From NCBI GenBank assembly GCA_037130755.1, contig JBAXSI010000001.1:1-64000 (forward strand): a stretch of DNA of 64,000 nt, given 5' to 3'. Under the pieces are notes generated by a model that made no database searches, was not told the origin of the DNA, and saw only the letters and a list, made by a program, of their open reading frames with translations. The stretch comes from UBA10649 sp037130755. Lineage in GTDB: Bacteria; Actinomycetota; Actinomycetes; S36-B12. Position numbers and translations under genes: made by a program. Within the stretch, counting starts at the first letter, position 1. Every line of letters starts with the position of its first letter. Below are positions 27,812-37,434 of this stretch, piece after piece.

Positions 27812-27850
27812 CGGTCAGCGGGTCTGACGGTCAGCGGGTCTGACGGTCAG
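27809..27850. repeat. 16-nt tandem repeat, about 2.6 copies
   Basis: TGACGGTCAGCGGGTC occurs at 27809-27824, 27825-27840 and partially at 27841-27850, between the convergent stops of the NUDIX-like and enoyl-CoA hydratase genes. Each unit carries TGACGGTCA, itself a short palindrome (TGAC/GTCA). It gives the NUDIX-like gene a series of in-line stop triplets. Probably replication slippage. Confidence 0.8.
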
Positions 27851-28635
27851 GTGCGGCGCGGGAACCGCGGCGCCCGCTTCTCGAGCTTCGCGGCGACGGC
27901 CTCGCCGAGGTCCGGTCGCGCGAACGCGGCCCGCATCTCATCGAGCGAGCTGCTGACGGCACTGCCCAGGTCCTGCTGGTCGACCTGCAGCAACTGCCGC
28001 TTGATGACGGCCAGCGCGGCGGGTGAACAGTTGTCCGCCACGTCGCGAGCCCACGCCATCGCCCGCCCAACGACGTCGTCATCGACGCCGTTGACAAGGC
28101 CGAGGGACTCGGCCTCCCACGCGTCAATGGTGCGCCCGCTCAGGAGCAGGTCACTGGCCGTGCCAAGACCCACCAGCCGGGTCAAGAGCCACGTCGACGC
28201 GTATTCGGCGATGAGCCCGAGCCGGCTGAAGGTTGTGCTGAGCGTTGCGCTCGGAGAGGCGAAACGCATGTCGGCGCTGATGCCCATCACGAATCCGATT
28301 CCCGCGCAGGGACCGTTGATGGCGGTGACGACCGGAGTCCCGATGGTGAGCGCCGCGGTCGGCAGCGTCTCTAGCGACTGCCCATCCAGATAGCCGTTGA
28401 GCGCCTCCGTTCCCCGGGCGAGGATCCCGAGGTCTGCGCCCGAGCAGAAGCCCCTGCCTGCGCCGGTCACGACGATGGCCCCGACCTCGGGGTCGGCGTC
28501 GGCGCGATGCAGCAGCGAGGCGTAGACCTCGCCCATGCCGGGCAGCAGGGCGTTGAGCCGGTCAGGCCGGTTCAGGGTGATGATCGCGACGCGGTCATGG
28601 ACGTCGTAGAGGATGGTGCCGTCGAGGTCGGACAA
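27847..28635 (-). CDS. Enoyl-CoA hydratase/isomerase family protein
   Basis: A 262-residue crotonase-fold protein with AIITLNRPDRLNAL near the N-terminus, the first oxyanion-hole segment GAGRGFCSGADLGIL, and the second, INGPCAGIGFVMGISADMR. The classical hydratase glutamates are not both obvious, so it may act on another acyl-CoA. Comparable to EchA15-type genes near the dxs/DUF3000 region in mycobacteria. The TTG start at 28635 comes 5 nt after the stop of the upstream gene on the same strand and has only a weak ribosome binding site, so translation may rely on coupling. Confidence 0.88.
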   Translation of the reverse strand: MSDLDGTILYDVHDRVAIITLNRPDRLNALLPGMGEVYASLLHRADADPEVGAIVVTGAGRGFCSGADLGILARGTEALNGYLDGQSLETLPTAALTIGTPVVTAINGPCAGIGFVMGISADMRFASPSATLSTTFSRLGLIAEYASTWLLTRLVGLGTASDLLLSGRTIDAWEAESLGLVNGVDDDVVGRAMAWARDVADNCSPAALAVIKRQLLQVDQQDLGSAVSSSLDEMRAAFARPDLGEAVAAKLEKRAPRFPRRT

Positions 28636-28640
28636 GGCGG

Positions 28641-29114
28641 CTACTTGGACTTGGGCGCGTCGTAGGGATCTATGCCGAGGATCGTCTCGTCCTCCGGCGT
28701 GAGATCACGGACGGGGCCGTCGAACTGGTCGCGGAACGGGTCCGAGCGCCCGGTCTTCTGCTCGTCGTCGAGGTACTTCGTGTCGTCGAGGTCGGCCGGG
28801 TCCACCACGTGCATGGCTGCCTGCTCGGCCGTCACCCACGGAGCCGGGGTCAGTCCACCAGCATGCATGGGGTCGTCGCTCGCGTCCTCGGCGTCCTCCA
28901 TTGCCAGGACGTCCTCGATGTCCTCGAGCGGATAGGGCAGGTCATCTTGGCCCTCGCCACCGCCACCGTTCAGCGCGTTGTGCGTTGCCTCGGCCGCCAT
29001 GATCATCGTCAATCGCTCTGCCTGGTCTGCCGCATCGCCCACGGCGTCGGAGCCCGTAGCGGTCGCCCTGGCGACCTCCTGAGGTGACGACGCACCCGCA
29101 ACCTTCTCGCTCAT
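28641..29114 (-). CDS. Acidic hypothetical protein
   Basis: A 157-residue, strongly acidic protein (runs such as EDIEDVLAMEDAEDASDD), with no signal peptide, membrane helix or recognisable domain and many disorder-promoting residues. The middle carries AERLTMIMAAEATHNALNGGGGEG, and the C-terminus DLTPEDETILGIDPYDAPKSK, which looks like a conserved tail. ATG at 29114 has GGAGGTGAT 4-12 nt upstream, a strong ribosome binding site. It precedes the enoyl-CoA hydratase by 5 nt and probably shares its transcript. I do not recognise it. Confidence 0.75.
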   Translation of the reverse strand: MSEKVAGASSPQEVARATATGSDAVGDAADQAERLTMIMAAEATHNALNGGGGEGQDDLPYPLEDIEDVLAMEDAEDASDDPMHAGGLTPAPWVTAEQAAMHVVDPADLDDTKYLDDEQKTGRSDPFRDQFDGPVRDLTPEDETILGIDPYDAPKSK

Positions 29115-29280
29115 GCTGATCACCTCCGCGTTGTTGTCCTCACCACCACAGTAAACCCCTGACGGCGGGTGTCGCGCTGACTTGAGTGACGCCAGTACTT
29201 GACTTTTCGCCACTATGCGGGCTCACTTCCGGCCCGTTGTCTGACTTGTGCGCGGGCCGGTATGTGCCACGCTGTGCGGC

Positions 29281-30228
29281 ATGACCTCACTCGCCGACAA
29301 CGTCTCTGACCAGGGGCTGCTGCTGGATCTCGAACCCGTCGTCGAGCGCGAACTCGATCGGCACATCAGCACGGCGAAGGAGTGGTTCCCGCACGAGTAC
29401 GTCCCGTGGTCCGAAGGCGAGACCTTCTCCGGGCCGTTGGACGGCCGTGAGTGGACATCGTCGGAGGAGCGCTTCGACGACGCGGTGCGAACGAGCCTGA
29501 TCGTCAACCTGCTGACGGAGGACAACCTCCCGAGCTACCACTTCGAGATCGCGACGATCCTCGGCCGGGATGGGGCGTGGGGTCAGTGGGTTGGTCGATG
29601 GACGGCAGAAGAGGGCCGGCACAGCATCGCGATCCGCGACTATCTGCTGGTCACGCGCTCGGTTGATCCGGTGGCGATGGAGCGGGCCCGCATGGTGCAC
29701 ATGCAGGAGGGCTTTCGCGCGATCAACCCCGGCATCCTCGCCGGCCTGTCCTATGTCTCCTTCCAGGAACTCGCTACTCGGGTGTCGCATCGCAACACCG
29801 GTGCCGCGACGCTTGACCCGATCGGTGAGCAACTGTTCGCCCGCATCGCACTGGACGAGAACCTGCACATGCTCTTCTACCGCAATGTGATTGACGCCGC
29901 CTTCGACATCGTGCCGGATGAGACCATGCAGGCGGTGTGGGCCTCGGTCCGAGACTTCGCCATGCCGGGGCACGGGATCGAAGGCTTCGCGCGCAAGTCG
30001 GTGCAGATCGCCGTCGCCGGAATCTACGACCTACGCCAGCACCACGACGAGGTGATCATGCCGGTGCTGCGGAAGTGGCGGGTCTTCGAACGCGAGGACT
30101 TCGGCGCCGCGGGCCAGCAGGCGCGTGATGAGCTCGCGGCATTCATGATCGACATGGAGGCGTCCGCGTCCCGCTTCGAGGAGAAGCGCGACGCGCTCAA
30201 GGCGCGACTGGCGGCCCGCCGCGACTGA
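29281..30228 (+). CDS. Acyl-[acyl-carrier-protein] desaturase (DesA type)
   Basis: A 315-residue soluble di-iron enzyme of the ferritin-like fatty-acid desaturase 2 family that introduces a double bond into acyl-ACP. Iron ligands are visible as two ExxH-type pairs: E111/H114 in AEEGRH and E193/H196 in DENLH, with helper glutamates near E80 (LLTEDNLP) and E163 (FQELATRVSH). Length matches mycobacterial DesA1/DesA2. ATG at 29281 was preferred over an upstream in-frame start because sequence before it is not conserved-looking. Its last 32 nt overlap the convergent DUF885 gene. It may supply unsaturated acyl chains to the alpha-dioxygenase/lipoxygenase pair at 56-60 kb, which is speculation. Confidence 0.92.
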   Translation: MTSLADNVSDQGLLLDLEPVVERELDRHISTAKEWFPHEYVPWSEGETFSGPLDGREWTSSEERFDDAVRTSLIVNLLTEDNLPSYHFEIATILGRDGAWGQWVGRWTAEEGRHSIAIRDYLLVTRSVDPVAMERARMVHMQEGFRAINPGILAGLSYVSFQELATRVSHRNTGAATLDPIGEQLFARIALDENLHMLFYRNVIDAAFDIVPDETMQAVWASVRDFAMPGHGIEGFARKSVQIAVAGIYDLRQHHDEVIMPVLRKWRVFEREDFGAAGQQARDELAAFMIDMEASASRFEEKRDALKARLAARRD

Positions 30229-31894
30229 TCCAGTCGTCCACAAGATCGCCCAGCACGGCGAGCGGAAGTGCGCCGGCGGCGAGGACGGTGTCATGGAAGG
30301 CCTTGATGTCGAACGAGTCGCCGAGGGCGATGGTGGCGCGGGCGCGGAGTTCCTCGATCTCGAGTCGGCCGGTCATGTAGGACAGCGCCTGCGCGGGCAT
30401 CGCGATGTAGCGATCGACCTCCGCCTCGATGTCGATCGGCGCGACGGGGGTGTTGGCAGCCATGTAGTCGACGGCCTGCTGGCGCGTCCAGCCGAATGCG
30501 TGCAGGCCGGTGTCGACGACGAGGCGAGACGCGCGCCACGCGTCGGCCGAGAGCATGCCCAGCCGCTGGATCGGCGAGGAGTACAGGCCCATCTCGTCAG
30601 CGAGCCGCTCGGAGTACAGGCCCCAGCCCTCGACATACGCCGTGAAGAAGGACATGCGTCGCAGCAGCGGGAGGTCAGGCGTCTCAAGCGCGATGGAGAT
30701 CTGGAAGTGATGGCCGGGGACCGCCTCATGGAACGCCGTTGCCTCGAGGTCGAAGGACGTGCGCTCCTCGGGGCGGTTCACGTTGGAGTAGTACGTGCCC
30801 GGTCGGGATCCGTCCAGAGCCGGCGGCATGTAGTAGGCAGGGGCCGATCCTTCGGCCTCCAGTTCGGGGATCTCCTCCAGCACGCACACGGCGACCGGGG
30901 TGCGGCCGAACCAGTCGACCGACGCCGTCTCGGCGCGCCTTACCGCTGCCTCAGCAGCGTCGATGAGCTGCTGGGCGGACTCCCAGCGGAGTGCTGGATC
31001 CTCGTTGAGGCGCTTGAAGATGGCCGCAACATCGCTGATGCCGAACACTTCGAGTCCGAGCTCGACGAACTCCGCGTGGATGCGTTCGATGATGGCCACG
31101 CCGACGTCGTGCAGTTCCTCGGGCGTGCGCTCGGTCGTGGTGTGGAAGCGAACGAGGTTCCGGTACCGGGCCAGTCCGTCGGGTAGGTGCACCAGCCCTG
31201 CGTGCTCGGGTGACCGGGCTCCTGGCTGCACGACGGAAGCGAGGTGATCGCGATGGGAGGCGAACGCCGGCTTCACCACCGTGGCGATGACGTCGTCCCG
31301 GGACGTCGCCCACTCGGCGGCGCCGTCCCAGTCCGCTGGCGCCGCGATCGCCATCGGATTCGGGTCCGCACCGAGGAACATGTCGATCTGATCGATCGCC
31401 ATGCTCACCAGATGGGCCACGGGTGCCAGGCCCCGCTCGCGCCCTTCAGCCAGCCGCTGCTCGGCCTGCGCGAGGAATCGGGGGATCTCCTTCAGGCGCC
31501 GGAGGTAGTCGTGCGCCTGCTCCTCGTTGGTCAGCACGACCATGCGGATGTAGGCCAGTGCGATCGACGACGGCGACACGGGGAATGCGGCGACCGTGAA
31601 GTCGACACTCTCCGCCATCCGAAGGTTGTCCAGGTACTCCGACTGCGCGATGACGACGGTGCGCGTGACGCCTTCCTGCGGGTCCAGTCCCGCCGGGTCG
31701 ATGGCACGGGCCTGCCGGCGGATCTCGGCCGTGTGGTTCGTCAGGCGCACGTCATTCTCCCGCGACAGGTCGGCCAGGTGCGCGTCATAGTCGCGGATGC
31801 CGAGCAGGCTCGCCTCGAGCGGGTCGTTCGCCATATACAGTCGAAGGAGTCGGTCGGCGCACTCGTTGATCGCTGAGTCCTGGTCGGTCATCAT
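30197..31894 (-). CDS. DUF885 family metalloprotease-like protein
   Basis: A 565-residue protein of the DUF885 family, members of which are predicted zinc metallopeptidases related to M32/M3-like folds. The metal motif HEAVPGHHFQ (about residues 395-404), with a downstream glutamate in YVEGWGLYSERLADEMG, is intact. No signal peptide is present, so it should be cytoplasmic. The ATG at 31894 lies 6 nt after TAGCGT (leaderless). A start two codons further upstream, at GTG, is possible. Its 3' end overlaps the convergent desaturase by 32 nt, an antisense overlap that may create mutual regulation. Confidence 0.85.
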   Translation of the reverse strand: MMTDQDSAINECADRLLRLYMANDPLEASLLGIRDYDAHLADLSRENDVRLTNHTAEIRRQARAIDPAGLDPQEGVTRTVVIAQSEYLDNLRMAESVDFTVAAFPVSPSSIALAYIRMVVLTNEEQAHDYLRRLKEIPRFLAQAEQRLAEGRERGLAPVAHLVSMAIDQIDMFLGADPNPMAIAAPADWDGAAEWATSRDDVIATVVKPAFASHRDHLASVVQPGARSPEHAGLVHLPDGLARYRNLVRFHTTTERTPEELHDVGVAIIERIHAEFVELGLEVFGISDVAAIFKRLNEDPALRWESAQQLIDAAEAAVRRAETASVDWFGRTPVAVCVLEEIPELEAEGSAPAYYMPPALDGSRPGTYYSNVNRPEERTSFDLEATAFHEAVPGHHFQISIALETPDLPLLRRMSFFTAYVEGWGLYSERLADEMGLYSSPIQRLGMLSADAWRASRLVVDTGLHAFGWTRQQAVDYMAANTPVAPIDIEAEVDRYIAMPAQALSYMTGRLEIEELRARATIALGDSFDIKAFHDTVLAAGALPLAVLGDLVDDWISRGGPPVAP

Positions 31895-31960
31895 GGGCAC
31901 ACGCTAGGCCACGCACCTGGCCGAGCCGAGCCCAACGTAGGGGAGGGTAGGGCGCCTAGC

Positions 31961-33034
31961 GTGAGTGAGTTCGTCCGTCCTTCTGACAACGCCATCGTCC
32001 CTGCGGTCGACGCCGTGGCGTGGCAGCGCGACTACGTAGGCGAGGCCGGAGCGGTCGTTGCGGCGCAGATCCTCGACGCGGTGCTGGTCGACCTCGTCGC
32101 GGAAGGCCCGTTGTCCGGCACGGTGCCCGCGGAGGTGCGATTCGGTGACCTCGTCCCCCTGCGGATCATGGCTGCGGTCCATCGCCTTGCCATCACGCGC
32201 ATGGCTCCGTCGGTTGCTCTGCATCTGCCGACGCTGGGCGGCACTCCGCCGAGTATTGGCCAGCGAGCCGACTTCGTCACTGCCGTAGTCGACAGCCTGG
32301 TGGCAAACCCTGACGTGCTGCGGGCCAGTCTCGCCCAGACCCCCCAGACGAACGAGGTCGGACGCTCTGCCCTGCTGCGGTGCGCGCTGTCCAGGCTCGA
32401 TGCACGCCAAGGAGTCCGGCTTCGCGAGATCGGCTGCTCGGCGGGCCTCAACCTCCGGGCTGACCACCTTCCAGGAGTCGCTGCCATCGAGGCTGGTCCG
32501 TTGCCCAACGTGATCGATCGCGTGGGCTGCGACCTGAACCCCGTCGACCCGACGACGACCGAGGGCAGGGTCCACCTGACGTCGTACATCTGGGTCGATG
32601 ACCTGCCTCGATACGAGCGGCTGCGGCACGCACTCGACATCGCCGCCGCGTTTCCTGCCGACGTGGTGCAGCAGGACGCCGCATCCTTCGTCGAGTCGAT
32701 GTCACTGCTCGACGGAGCCACGACGGTCCTCTGGCACAGCGCGATGTGGCCCTACCTCACTGACGAGCAGCGCCAGCGGATCCTCGCGGGCCTTCACGAA
32801 CTCGGTGGGGGAGCGACGGCGACGCGCTCCCTCGCACACGTGTCATGGGAGTGGACCGGCCACCCGGTTGACCCAAGGATCTCCTTTGAGCTGGTGCTTC
32901 GTCGCTGGCGCGCCGGCGCCGACGATGGTCGGGCGTTCGTCCTCGCGCGCGGCGGCGGCCACGGCAACGAGCCCTTCCTCGTTCCGGGCGCACCGGTCCT
33001 GCTCGAATCCGAGCCGCTGCCCGCCGGAGGCTAG
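31961..33034 (+). CDS. DUF2332 family protein
   Basis: A 357-residue soluble protein of the DUF2332 family. Visible blocks include LREIGCSAGLNLRADHL (a methyltransferase-like glycine-rich segment), DRVGCDLNPVDP, DVVQQDAASF and TTVLWHSAMWPYL, then SWEWTGHP. The layout looks like a Rossmann-type SAM-binding fold (E-I-G-C-S-A-G motif, then an acidic residue), but family members have no proven activity. GTG at 31961 follows a TAGGGC-like -10 box 6 nt upstream. It is divergent from the DUF885 gene and convergent with the GluQ-RS-like gene, with ends overlapping by 4 nt. Confidence 0.83.
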   Translation: MSEFVRPSDNAIVPAVDAVAWQRDYVGEAGAVVAAQILDAVLVDLVAEGPLSGTVPAEVRFGDLVPLRIMAAVHRLAITRMAPSVALHLPTLGGTPPSIGQRADFVTAVVDSLVANPDVLRASLAQTPQTNEVGRSALLRCALSRLDARQGVRLREIGCSAGLNLRADHLPGVAAIEAGPLPNVIDRVGCDLNPVDPTTTEGRVHLTSYIWVDDLPRYERLRHALDIAAAFPADVVQQDAASFVESMSLLDGATTVLWHSAMWPYLTDEQRQRILAGLHELGGGATATRSLAHVSWEWTGHPVDPRISFELVLRRWRAGADDGRAFVLARGGGHGNEPFLVPGAPVLLESEPLPAGG

Positions 33035-33849
33035 GCCGGCGGGGCAATGCCCACGGGTTCGCCTACCTCGTACGCCAGTGTCCTGATCTGTTCGAGCACC
33101 GTCGCAGTGCCAGGGATCGGGTCGGCCGCCAGCTGGGACTTGCTCAGCTTCCTGCCCTCGGGATCGGTGACGAGACGATGGTGGATGAACCTGGCGTCCG
33201 TGAACGTCGATGCGTTCACGGAGGGTGCGAGGAACAGTTGGGCCGCCGTTGACGCTAGCAGGTCCTCGCCGCGAACGACGTGCGTCACCTTCATATCCCG
33301 GTCCTCGATGACACTTGCCAGCTGGAACGAGGGCTGGTCGTCCCTTCGCCAGATCACGAAGTCGCCCATCGCCCGATCAATGTTGATGATGTGGCCGTCG
33401 GTCTCCACGGCTGCGCCCGGGGGAACGCGCATGCGAAGTGCCGCCGCTCCGGGCTGCAGGCGGAGATTCCCCTCGCGGCAGTTGCGCACGCAGGTGCGCG
33501 AACCGGCGGCCCGAAGCTCGGCCCGCGAGCACGTGCACACGTATGCCAGCCCCGCCTCGTGAAGCGACATTGCCTCGGCACGGTAGTACTGGGTCTTGTC
33601 GCGCATCGCATACGACGTCTCGAACTCCGGGCGCGAACGAGGTCCGCCCTGCCACTGGACACCCAGCATGTCGAGCACGCGGAAGATGTCGTCGACGTAC
33701 TCGGGCCGGTAGCGGTCGGCGTCGATGTCGTCGATCCGAAGGACGACGTGGCCCCCGTGCGAGCGCGCAAGCCAGTCGACGAGCGTGAGGTTGACGCAGT
33801 TGCCGATGTGCAGGAAGCCGCTCGGGGTCGGCGCAAGTCGGGTGATCAC
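33031..33849 (-). CDS. Glutamyl-Q tRNA(Asp) synthetase-like protein
   Basis: A 272-residue paralogue of the GluRS catalytic domain. It has the class I signatures PSGFLHIGN (residues 9-17) and KLSKS (near 238-242), and the zinc cysteines VCTCSRAE plus TCVRNC, and lacks an anticodon-binding domain, as in GluQ-RS (YadB), which glutamylates queuosine of tRNA-Asp. Length is near the usual 290-300. Many actinobacteria use such proteins without proof of queuosine modification, so the substrate is open. GTG at 33849 overlaps the stop of the upstream acyltransferase (GTGA), coupling the two. Confidence 0.85.
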   Translation of the reverse strand: MITRLAPTPSGFLHIGNCVNLTLVDWLARSHGGHVVLRIDDIDADRYRPEYVDDIFRVLDMLGVQWQGGPRSRPEFETSYAMRDKTQYYRAEAMSLHEAGLAYVCTCSRAELRAAGSRTCVRNCREGNLRLQPGAAALRMRVPPGAAVETDGHIINIDRAMGDFVIWRRDDQPSFQLASVIEDRDMKVTHVVRGEDLLASTAAQLFLAPSVNASTFTDARFIHHRLVTDPEGRKLSKSQLAADPIPGTATVLEQIRTLAYEVGEPVGIAPPA

Positions 33850-34565
33850 CCCTGTTGCCCTGCTGCGCGCTTCTTGACGCTTGCAGCCGACTCATCGGTG
33901 TACTCCTGACCGCCAAGGGCAAGAAGGGCCTCCCGGATGACTCGGATCATGTCCTCGTCGGATGAGTCGGGATCAAGTGCCAGTCGGGATGAGAGCCGGA
34001 CGGCGACGTCGTGGCGAAACCTCCCGTCGGAGTACTCGGTGTGGATGGCATGGACGGGCACGTCGGGATGCGCCCTGACCAGGGGGATGAGGATGCGGGG
34101 GTGGAGCCGATGGAGTCGGCGTGGGTCCGGCGATCGCGTCCCCTCCGGATAGATCCCGACCTTGTTCCCGTCGGCCAGCGTGACGCCGGCCATCGTGAGG
34201 GCCCACTCGGTGACGACCTCGTCACCGCGACGCAGGGGAATCTGCCCCATCAGTCGAAAGAAGATCGCCCCCCGCTTCTGGTAGACCTCCACCTTCGTGA
34301 AAGCAGTCACGCGCCACCAGTGGCTCATCACAGTAGCGACGGGATCCATGGCGGAGACGTGGTTGCCGACGAGGATCGCCGCGCCGGGCAGGACGCTCTT
34401 GTCGCCCTCGACGCGGACCCGCCACCGTAGGCGAAGGACCCGCATCGCCCCGATGGTCAGCCAGTAGGTGCGCGCCCGCCCCGGCCGACCTATGCGCACT
34501 TCCGGAAGGAGTGAACGGCCGACCGCCACAAGTCGTTCATATTCCGTTCGGTTGATCGCCGCCAT
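33846..34565 (-). CDS. 1-acylglycerol-3-phosphate acyltransferase-like protein (PlsC family)
   Basis: A 239-residue acyltransferase. Motif I is NHVSAMDP (HX4D catalytic pair), motif III is the substrate-phosphate site YPEGTRSPDP, and between them lies AIFFRLMGQIPLRRGD. These identify the PlsC/LPLAT family, which esterifies lysophosphatidate or related glycerolipids at the inner membrane. ATG at 34565 is chosen as the likely leaderless start after a CATGAT box; ATG at 34583 is an alternative and longer in-frame extensions lack support. It is coupled to the GluQ-RS-like gene and divergent from the GH63 gene. Confidence 0.85.
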   Translation of the reverse strand: MAAINRTEYERLVAVGRSLLPEVRIGRPGRARTYWLTIGAMRVLRLRWRVRVEGDKSVLPGAAILVGNHVSAMDPVATVMSHWWRVTAFTKVEVYQKRGAIFFRLMGQIPLRRGDEVVTEWALTMAGVTLADGNKVGIYPEGTRSPDPRRLHRLHPRILIPLVRAHPDVPVHAIHTEYSDGRFRHDVAVRLSSRLALDPDSSDEDMIRVIREALLALGGQEYTDESAASVKKRAAGQQG

Positions 34566-34656
34566 GGGGCAATCATGAACCATTCGCCGACCGTCAGGAC
34601 CCCCACTAATGTGACCGGAGCAAACTGCACCAAACAGACGTCGGCCAAGGAGTGCC

Positions 34657-37317
34657 ATGACAACCGCAGAGGGCGATCGACTTGCCGAGGTCCGTGCCGG
34701 TGGCGCGGACTGGCGACGATGGGGCACCTACCTGAGCGAGCGTGCCTGGGGCACCGTGCGCGAGGACTACAGCGCCGATGGCGACGCCTGGAACTACTTC
34801 CCCTTCGAGCATGCGCACGCCCGTGCCTACCGCTGGAACGAGGACGGACTGGCCGGTTGGTGCGACCGCGACCAGACGCTGTGCATGGGGCTGGCCCTCT
34901 GGAACGGCCAGGATGCGATCCTCAAGGAGCGCCCCTACGGACTGGCCAACATGCAGGGCAACCATGGCGAGGATGTCAAGGACTACTGGTTCTACACCGA
35001 TAACCTACCCACGCACGCCTATGCCTCGTTGACGTACAAGTACCCACACGCGCGGTTCCCGTACGAGAACCTTCGTGACGTCAACGCGCAGCGCGGGCAG
35101 GACCAACCGGAGTACAAGCTCTTCGACGCTCTGCAGGACGACTGGCTCGCCAACCGCTACTTCGACGTGACAGTCGAGTACGCCAAGGCTTCACCGGAGG
35201 ATCTGGTCTGGCGCATCACGGTGGTCAATCGCGGACCAGAGGCGGCGACGATCCACGTCCTGCCGCAACTGTGGTACCGGAACACATGGAGCTGGGACCC
35301 CGAGGTGAGTCGACCGGTGATCTCTGCCTCCGGAAACGCAGGCATGCGCACCTCGCACCCGGACCTGGGTGAGCGATGGATGTGGGCGACGACCTCGGAC
35401 GGAAGCCCGGCCGAATTGCTCTTCTGCGACAACGACACCAACAACGACAAGCTCTTCGGCTCGGCCAATGAGGTGGCGCACCCCAAGGACGGCATCTCCG
35501 ACTACGTGGTCTCCGGCATCGCGGACGCCGTCAGCAAGGAGAGCGGCAGCAAGGTCGCCGCCCATGCACAGAAGACGCTTGGACCAGGGGAGTCGTTCTC
35601 CGTCACGGTGCGTTTCGCCCCCGCTGACCTGAAGCTGCCCTTCGACGACGCGGAAAACGTCCTGACGGCGCGCAAGGCGGAGGCAGACGCGTTCTACGCC
35701 GACGTCGCAGCGCCGTCATTGAGCGTCGACGATCGGCTGATCCAGCGACAGGCGCTCGCGGGCCTGCTGTGGTGCAAGCAGTACTACCACTACTCGATCC
35801 GCCGATGGCTCGACGGCGACCCGGGGCAGCCGCCGCCTCCTGAACAACGCCGGCACGGGCGGAACGCAGACTGGCAGCACCTGGTCAATCGCGACGTCAT
35901 CTTGATGCCCGATGCATGGGAGTACCCCTGGTACGCCGCGTGGGACCTGGCCTTCCACTGCGTGACGATGGCGATGATCGACCCCGACTTCGCCAAGGAC
36001 CAGATCCTGCTCCTCCTCTCGTCCCTGTACCAGCACCCGCATGGTCAGATCCCGGCGTACGAGTGGAGCTTCGGCGACACGAATCCGCCGGTGCACGCCT
36101 GGGCCGCCTGGCAGGTGTACCAGCTCGACGCAAGGGAGAAGGGCGTCGGCGACCAGATGTTCCTCGAGGCGGCCTATCGGGCCGTGACCCTCGACGTGAT
36201 GTGGTGGCTGAACAAGCAGGACGAGAATCAGCGCGGCATCTTCGGTGGCGGGTTCCTCGGCATGGACAACATCGGCGTCTTCGACCGCGACCAGCCGCTT
36301 CCGACTGGCGGCATGCTTGCGCAGGTTGATGGAACTTCGTGGGTCGCGGCGCTGGTGATGCAGATGCTGGAGATGACGGTCGAGCTCGCGAAGTTCGAGT
36401 CCAACTACGACCGCATGATCGGCCGGTGGGTGTGGGATGGGTGGCTGATCGCGGCAGCCCTGGAGAAGGGGACGGGCGACGTCAGCCTCTGGAACGACCA
36501 GACCGGCTTCTACAACGACGTCATCGAACTGCCGGACGGCAGCGCACAGCCGCTTGAGGTCTTCTCGATGCAGTCACTGGTACCGCTCTTTGCCTCGATC
36601 GCCGTCCCCGTCACGGCCAAGACGGAATTGACGATCCTGCTGGAGAAGATGCTGGAGTTGAGGGCCGCGTACGACATGCCTACTTCGGAGATCAATCTCC
36701 GCGTGGAGGGCGGCGACGGATCGCACGTGATGGTTGCCGTCGTCCGCAATGAGCGCCTTCTGGCCATCCTGCGTCGCGTACTGGACCCTGAGCAGTTCCT
36801 GTCCCCGTACGGCATCCGTTCCCTGTCGAAGTACCACCTCGAGCACCCCTACACCTACGGCGTGAATGGCCAGAACTACGAGGTGAAGTACATGCCAGCC
36901 GAGTCCTTGAACCGGATGTTCGGCGGCAACTCGAATTGGCGTGGTCCCATCTGGTTCCCGATGAACTTCCTCCTCGTGCAGTCGCTCAACTCCTACGCGC
37001 GGTTCTTCGGCGACACCTACTCCGTGAGCGACCCCACTGGCACGGGCAACGACGTCCCGATCGCGGGCGTCGCCGACGACCTGGCCAATCGGTTGTGCTC
37101 GATCTTCCGTCGGGACGACAACGGCCGTCGGCCGGTCTTCGGCCAGAACGACTACTTCCAGACCGATCCGTTCTGGAAGGACTTTGTGCCGTTCCACGAG
37201 TACTTCGACGGCGACGACGGCCACGGCCTCGGTGCGAGCCACCAGACCGGATGGACCGCGACCGTCGCGCTGCTCCTCCAGTACGGCGGAGCCCTGCGCT
37301 TCGGGCACTTCGCCTAG
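34657..37317 (+). CDS. GH63-family glucosidase
   Basis: An 886-residue protein of glycoside hydrolase family 63 (mannosyl-oligosaccharide glucosidase-like). It has an N-terminal beta-domain (about 1-330; WGTYLSERAWGTVREDYS, WNEDGLAGWCDRDQ) and a C-terminal (alpha/alpha)6 barrel with the conserved WEYPWYAAWDLAFH and NWRGPIWFPMNF motifs; the general acid Asp is expected in the AWDLAFH segment. Bacterial homologues hydrolyse alpha-glucosides or glucosyl/mannosyl-glycerate; the substrate here is unknown. No signal peptide, so cytoplasmic. ATG at 34657 has AAGGAG 4 nt upstream. Stands alone, divergent from the acyltransferase. Confidence 0.88.
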   Translation: MTTAEGDRLAEVRAGGADWRRWGTYLSERAWGTVREDYSADGDAWNYFPFEHAHARAYRWNEDGLAGWCDRDQTLCMGLALWNGQDAILKERPYGLANMQGNHGEDVKDYWFYTDNLPTHAYASLTYKYPHARFPYENLRDVNAQRGQDQPEYKLFDALQDDWLANRYFDVTVEYAKASPEDLVWRITVVNRGPEAATIHVLPQLWYRNTWSWDPEVSRPVISASGNAGMRTSHPDLGERWMWATTSDGSPAELLFCDNDTNNDKLFGSANEVAHPKDGISDYVVSGIADAVSKESGSKVAAHAQKTLGPGESFSVTVRFAPADLKLPFDDAENVLTARKAEADAFYADVAAPSLSVDDRLIQRQALAGLLWCKQYYHYSIRRWLDGDPGQPPPPEQRRHGRNADWQHLVNRDVILMPDAWEYPWYAAWDLAFHCVTMAMIDPDFAKDQILLLLSSLYQHPHGQIPAYEWSFGDTNPPVHAWAAWQVYQLDAREKGVGDQMFLEAAYRAVTLDVMWWLNKQDENQRGIFGGGFLGMDNIGVFDRDQPLPTGGMLAQVDGTSWVAALVMQMLEMTVELAKFESNYDRMIGRWVWDGWLIAAALEKGTGDVSLWNDQTGFYNDVIELPDGSAQPLEVFSMQSLVPLFASIAVPVTAKTELTILLEKMLELRAAYDMPTSEINLRVEGGDGSHVMVAVVRNERLLAILRRVLDPEQFLSPYGIRSLSKYHLEHPYTYGVNGQNYEVKYMPAESLNRMFGGNSNWRGPIWFPMNFLLVQSLNSYARFFGDTYSVSDPTGTGNDVPIAGVADDLANRLCSIFRRDDNGRRPVFGQNDYFQTDPFWKDFVPFHEYFDGDDGHGLGASHQTGWTATVALLLQYGGALRFGHFA

Positions 37318-37434
37318 CAGACGATCCTCTAGGGCCTCAGGCCGCTCGGAGGAACCTGTTCGCCGACTGAAGTGCAGCTTCGGCCTCGATCTCCCTGCCC
37401 CTACGTTGCGAGGGACATCAATCAAGGGAGTGGA

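Noticed and set aside
27809..27850. CRISPR-like repeat
   Set aside because: Direct 16-nt units without spacers, only 2.6 copies; a slippage tandem repeat.
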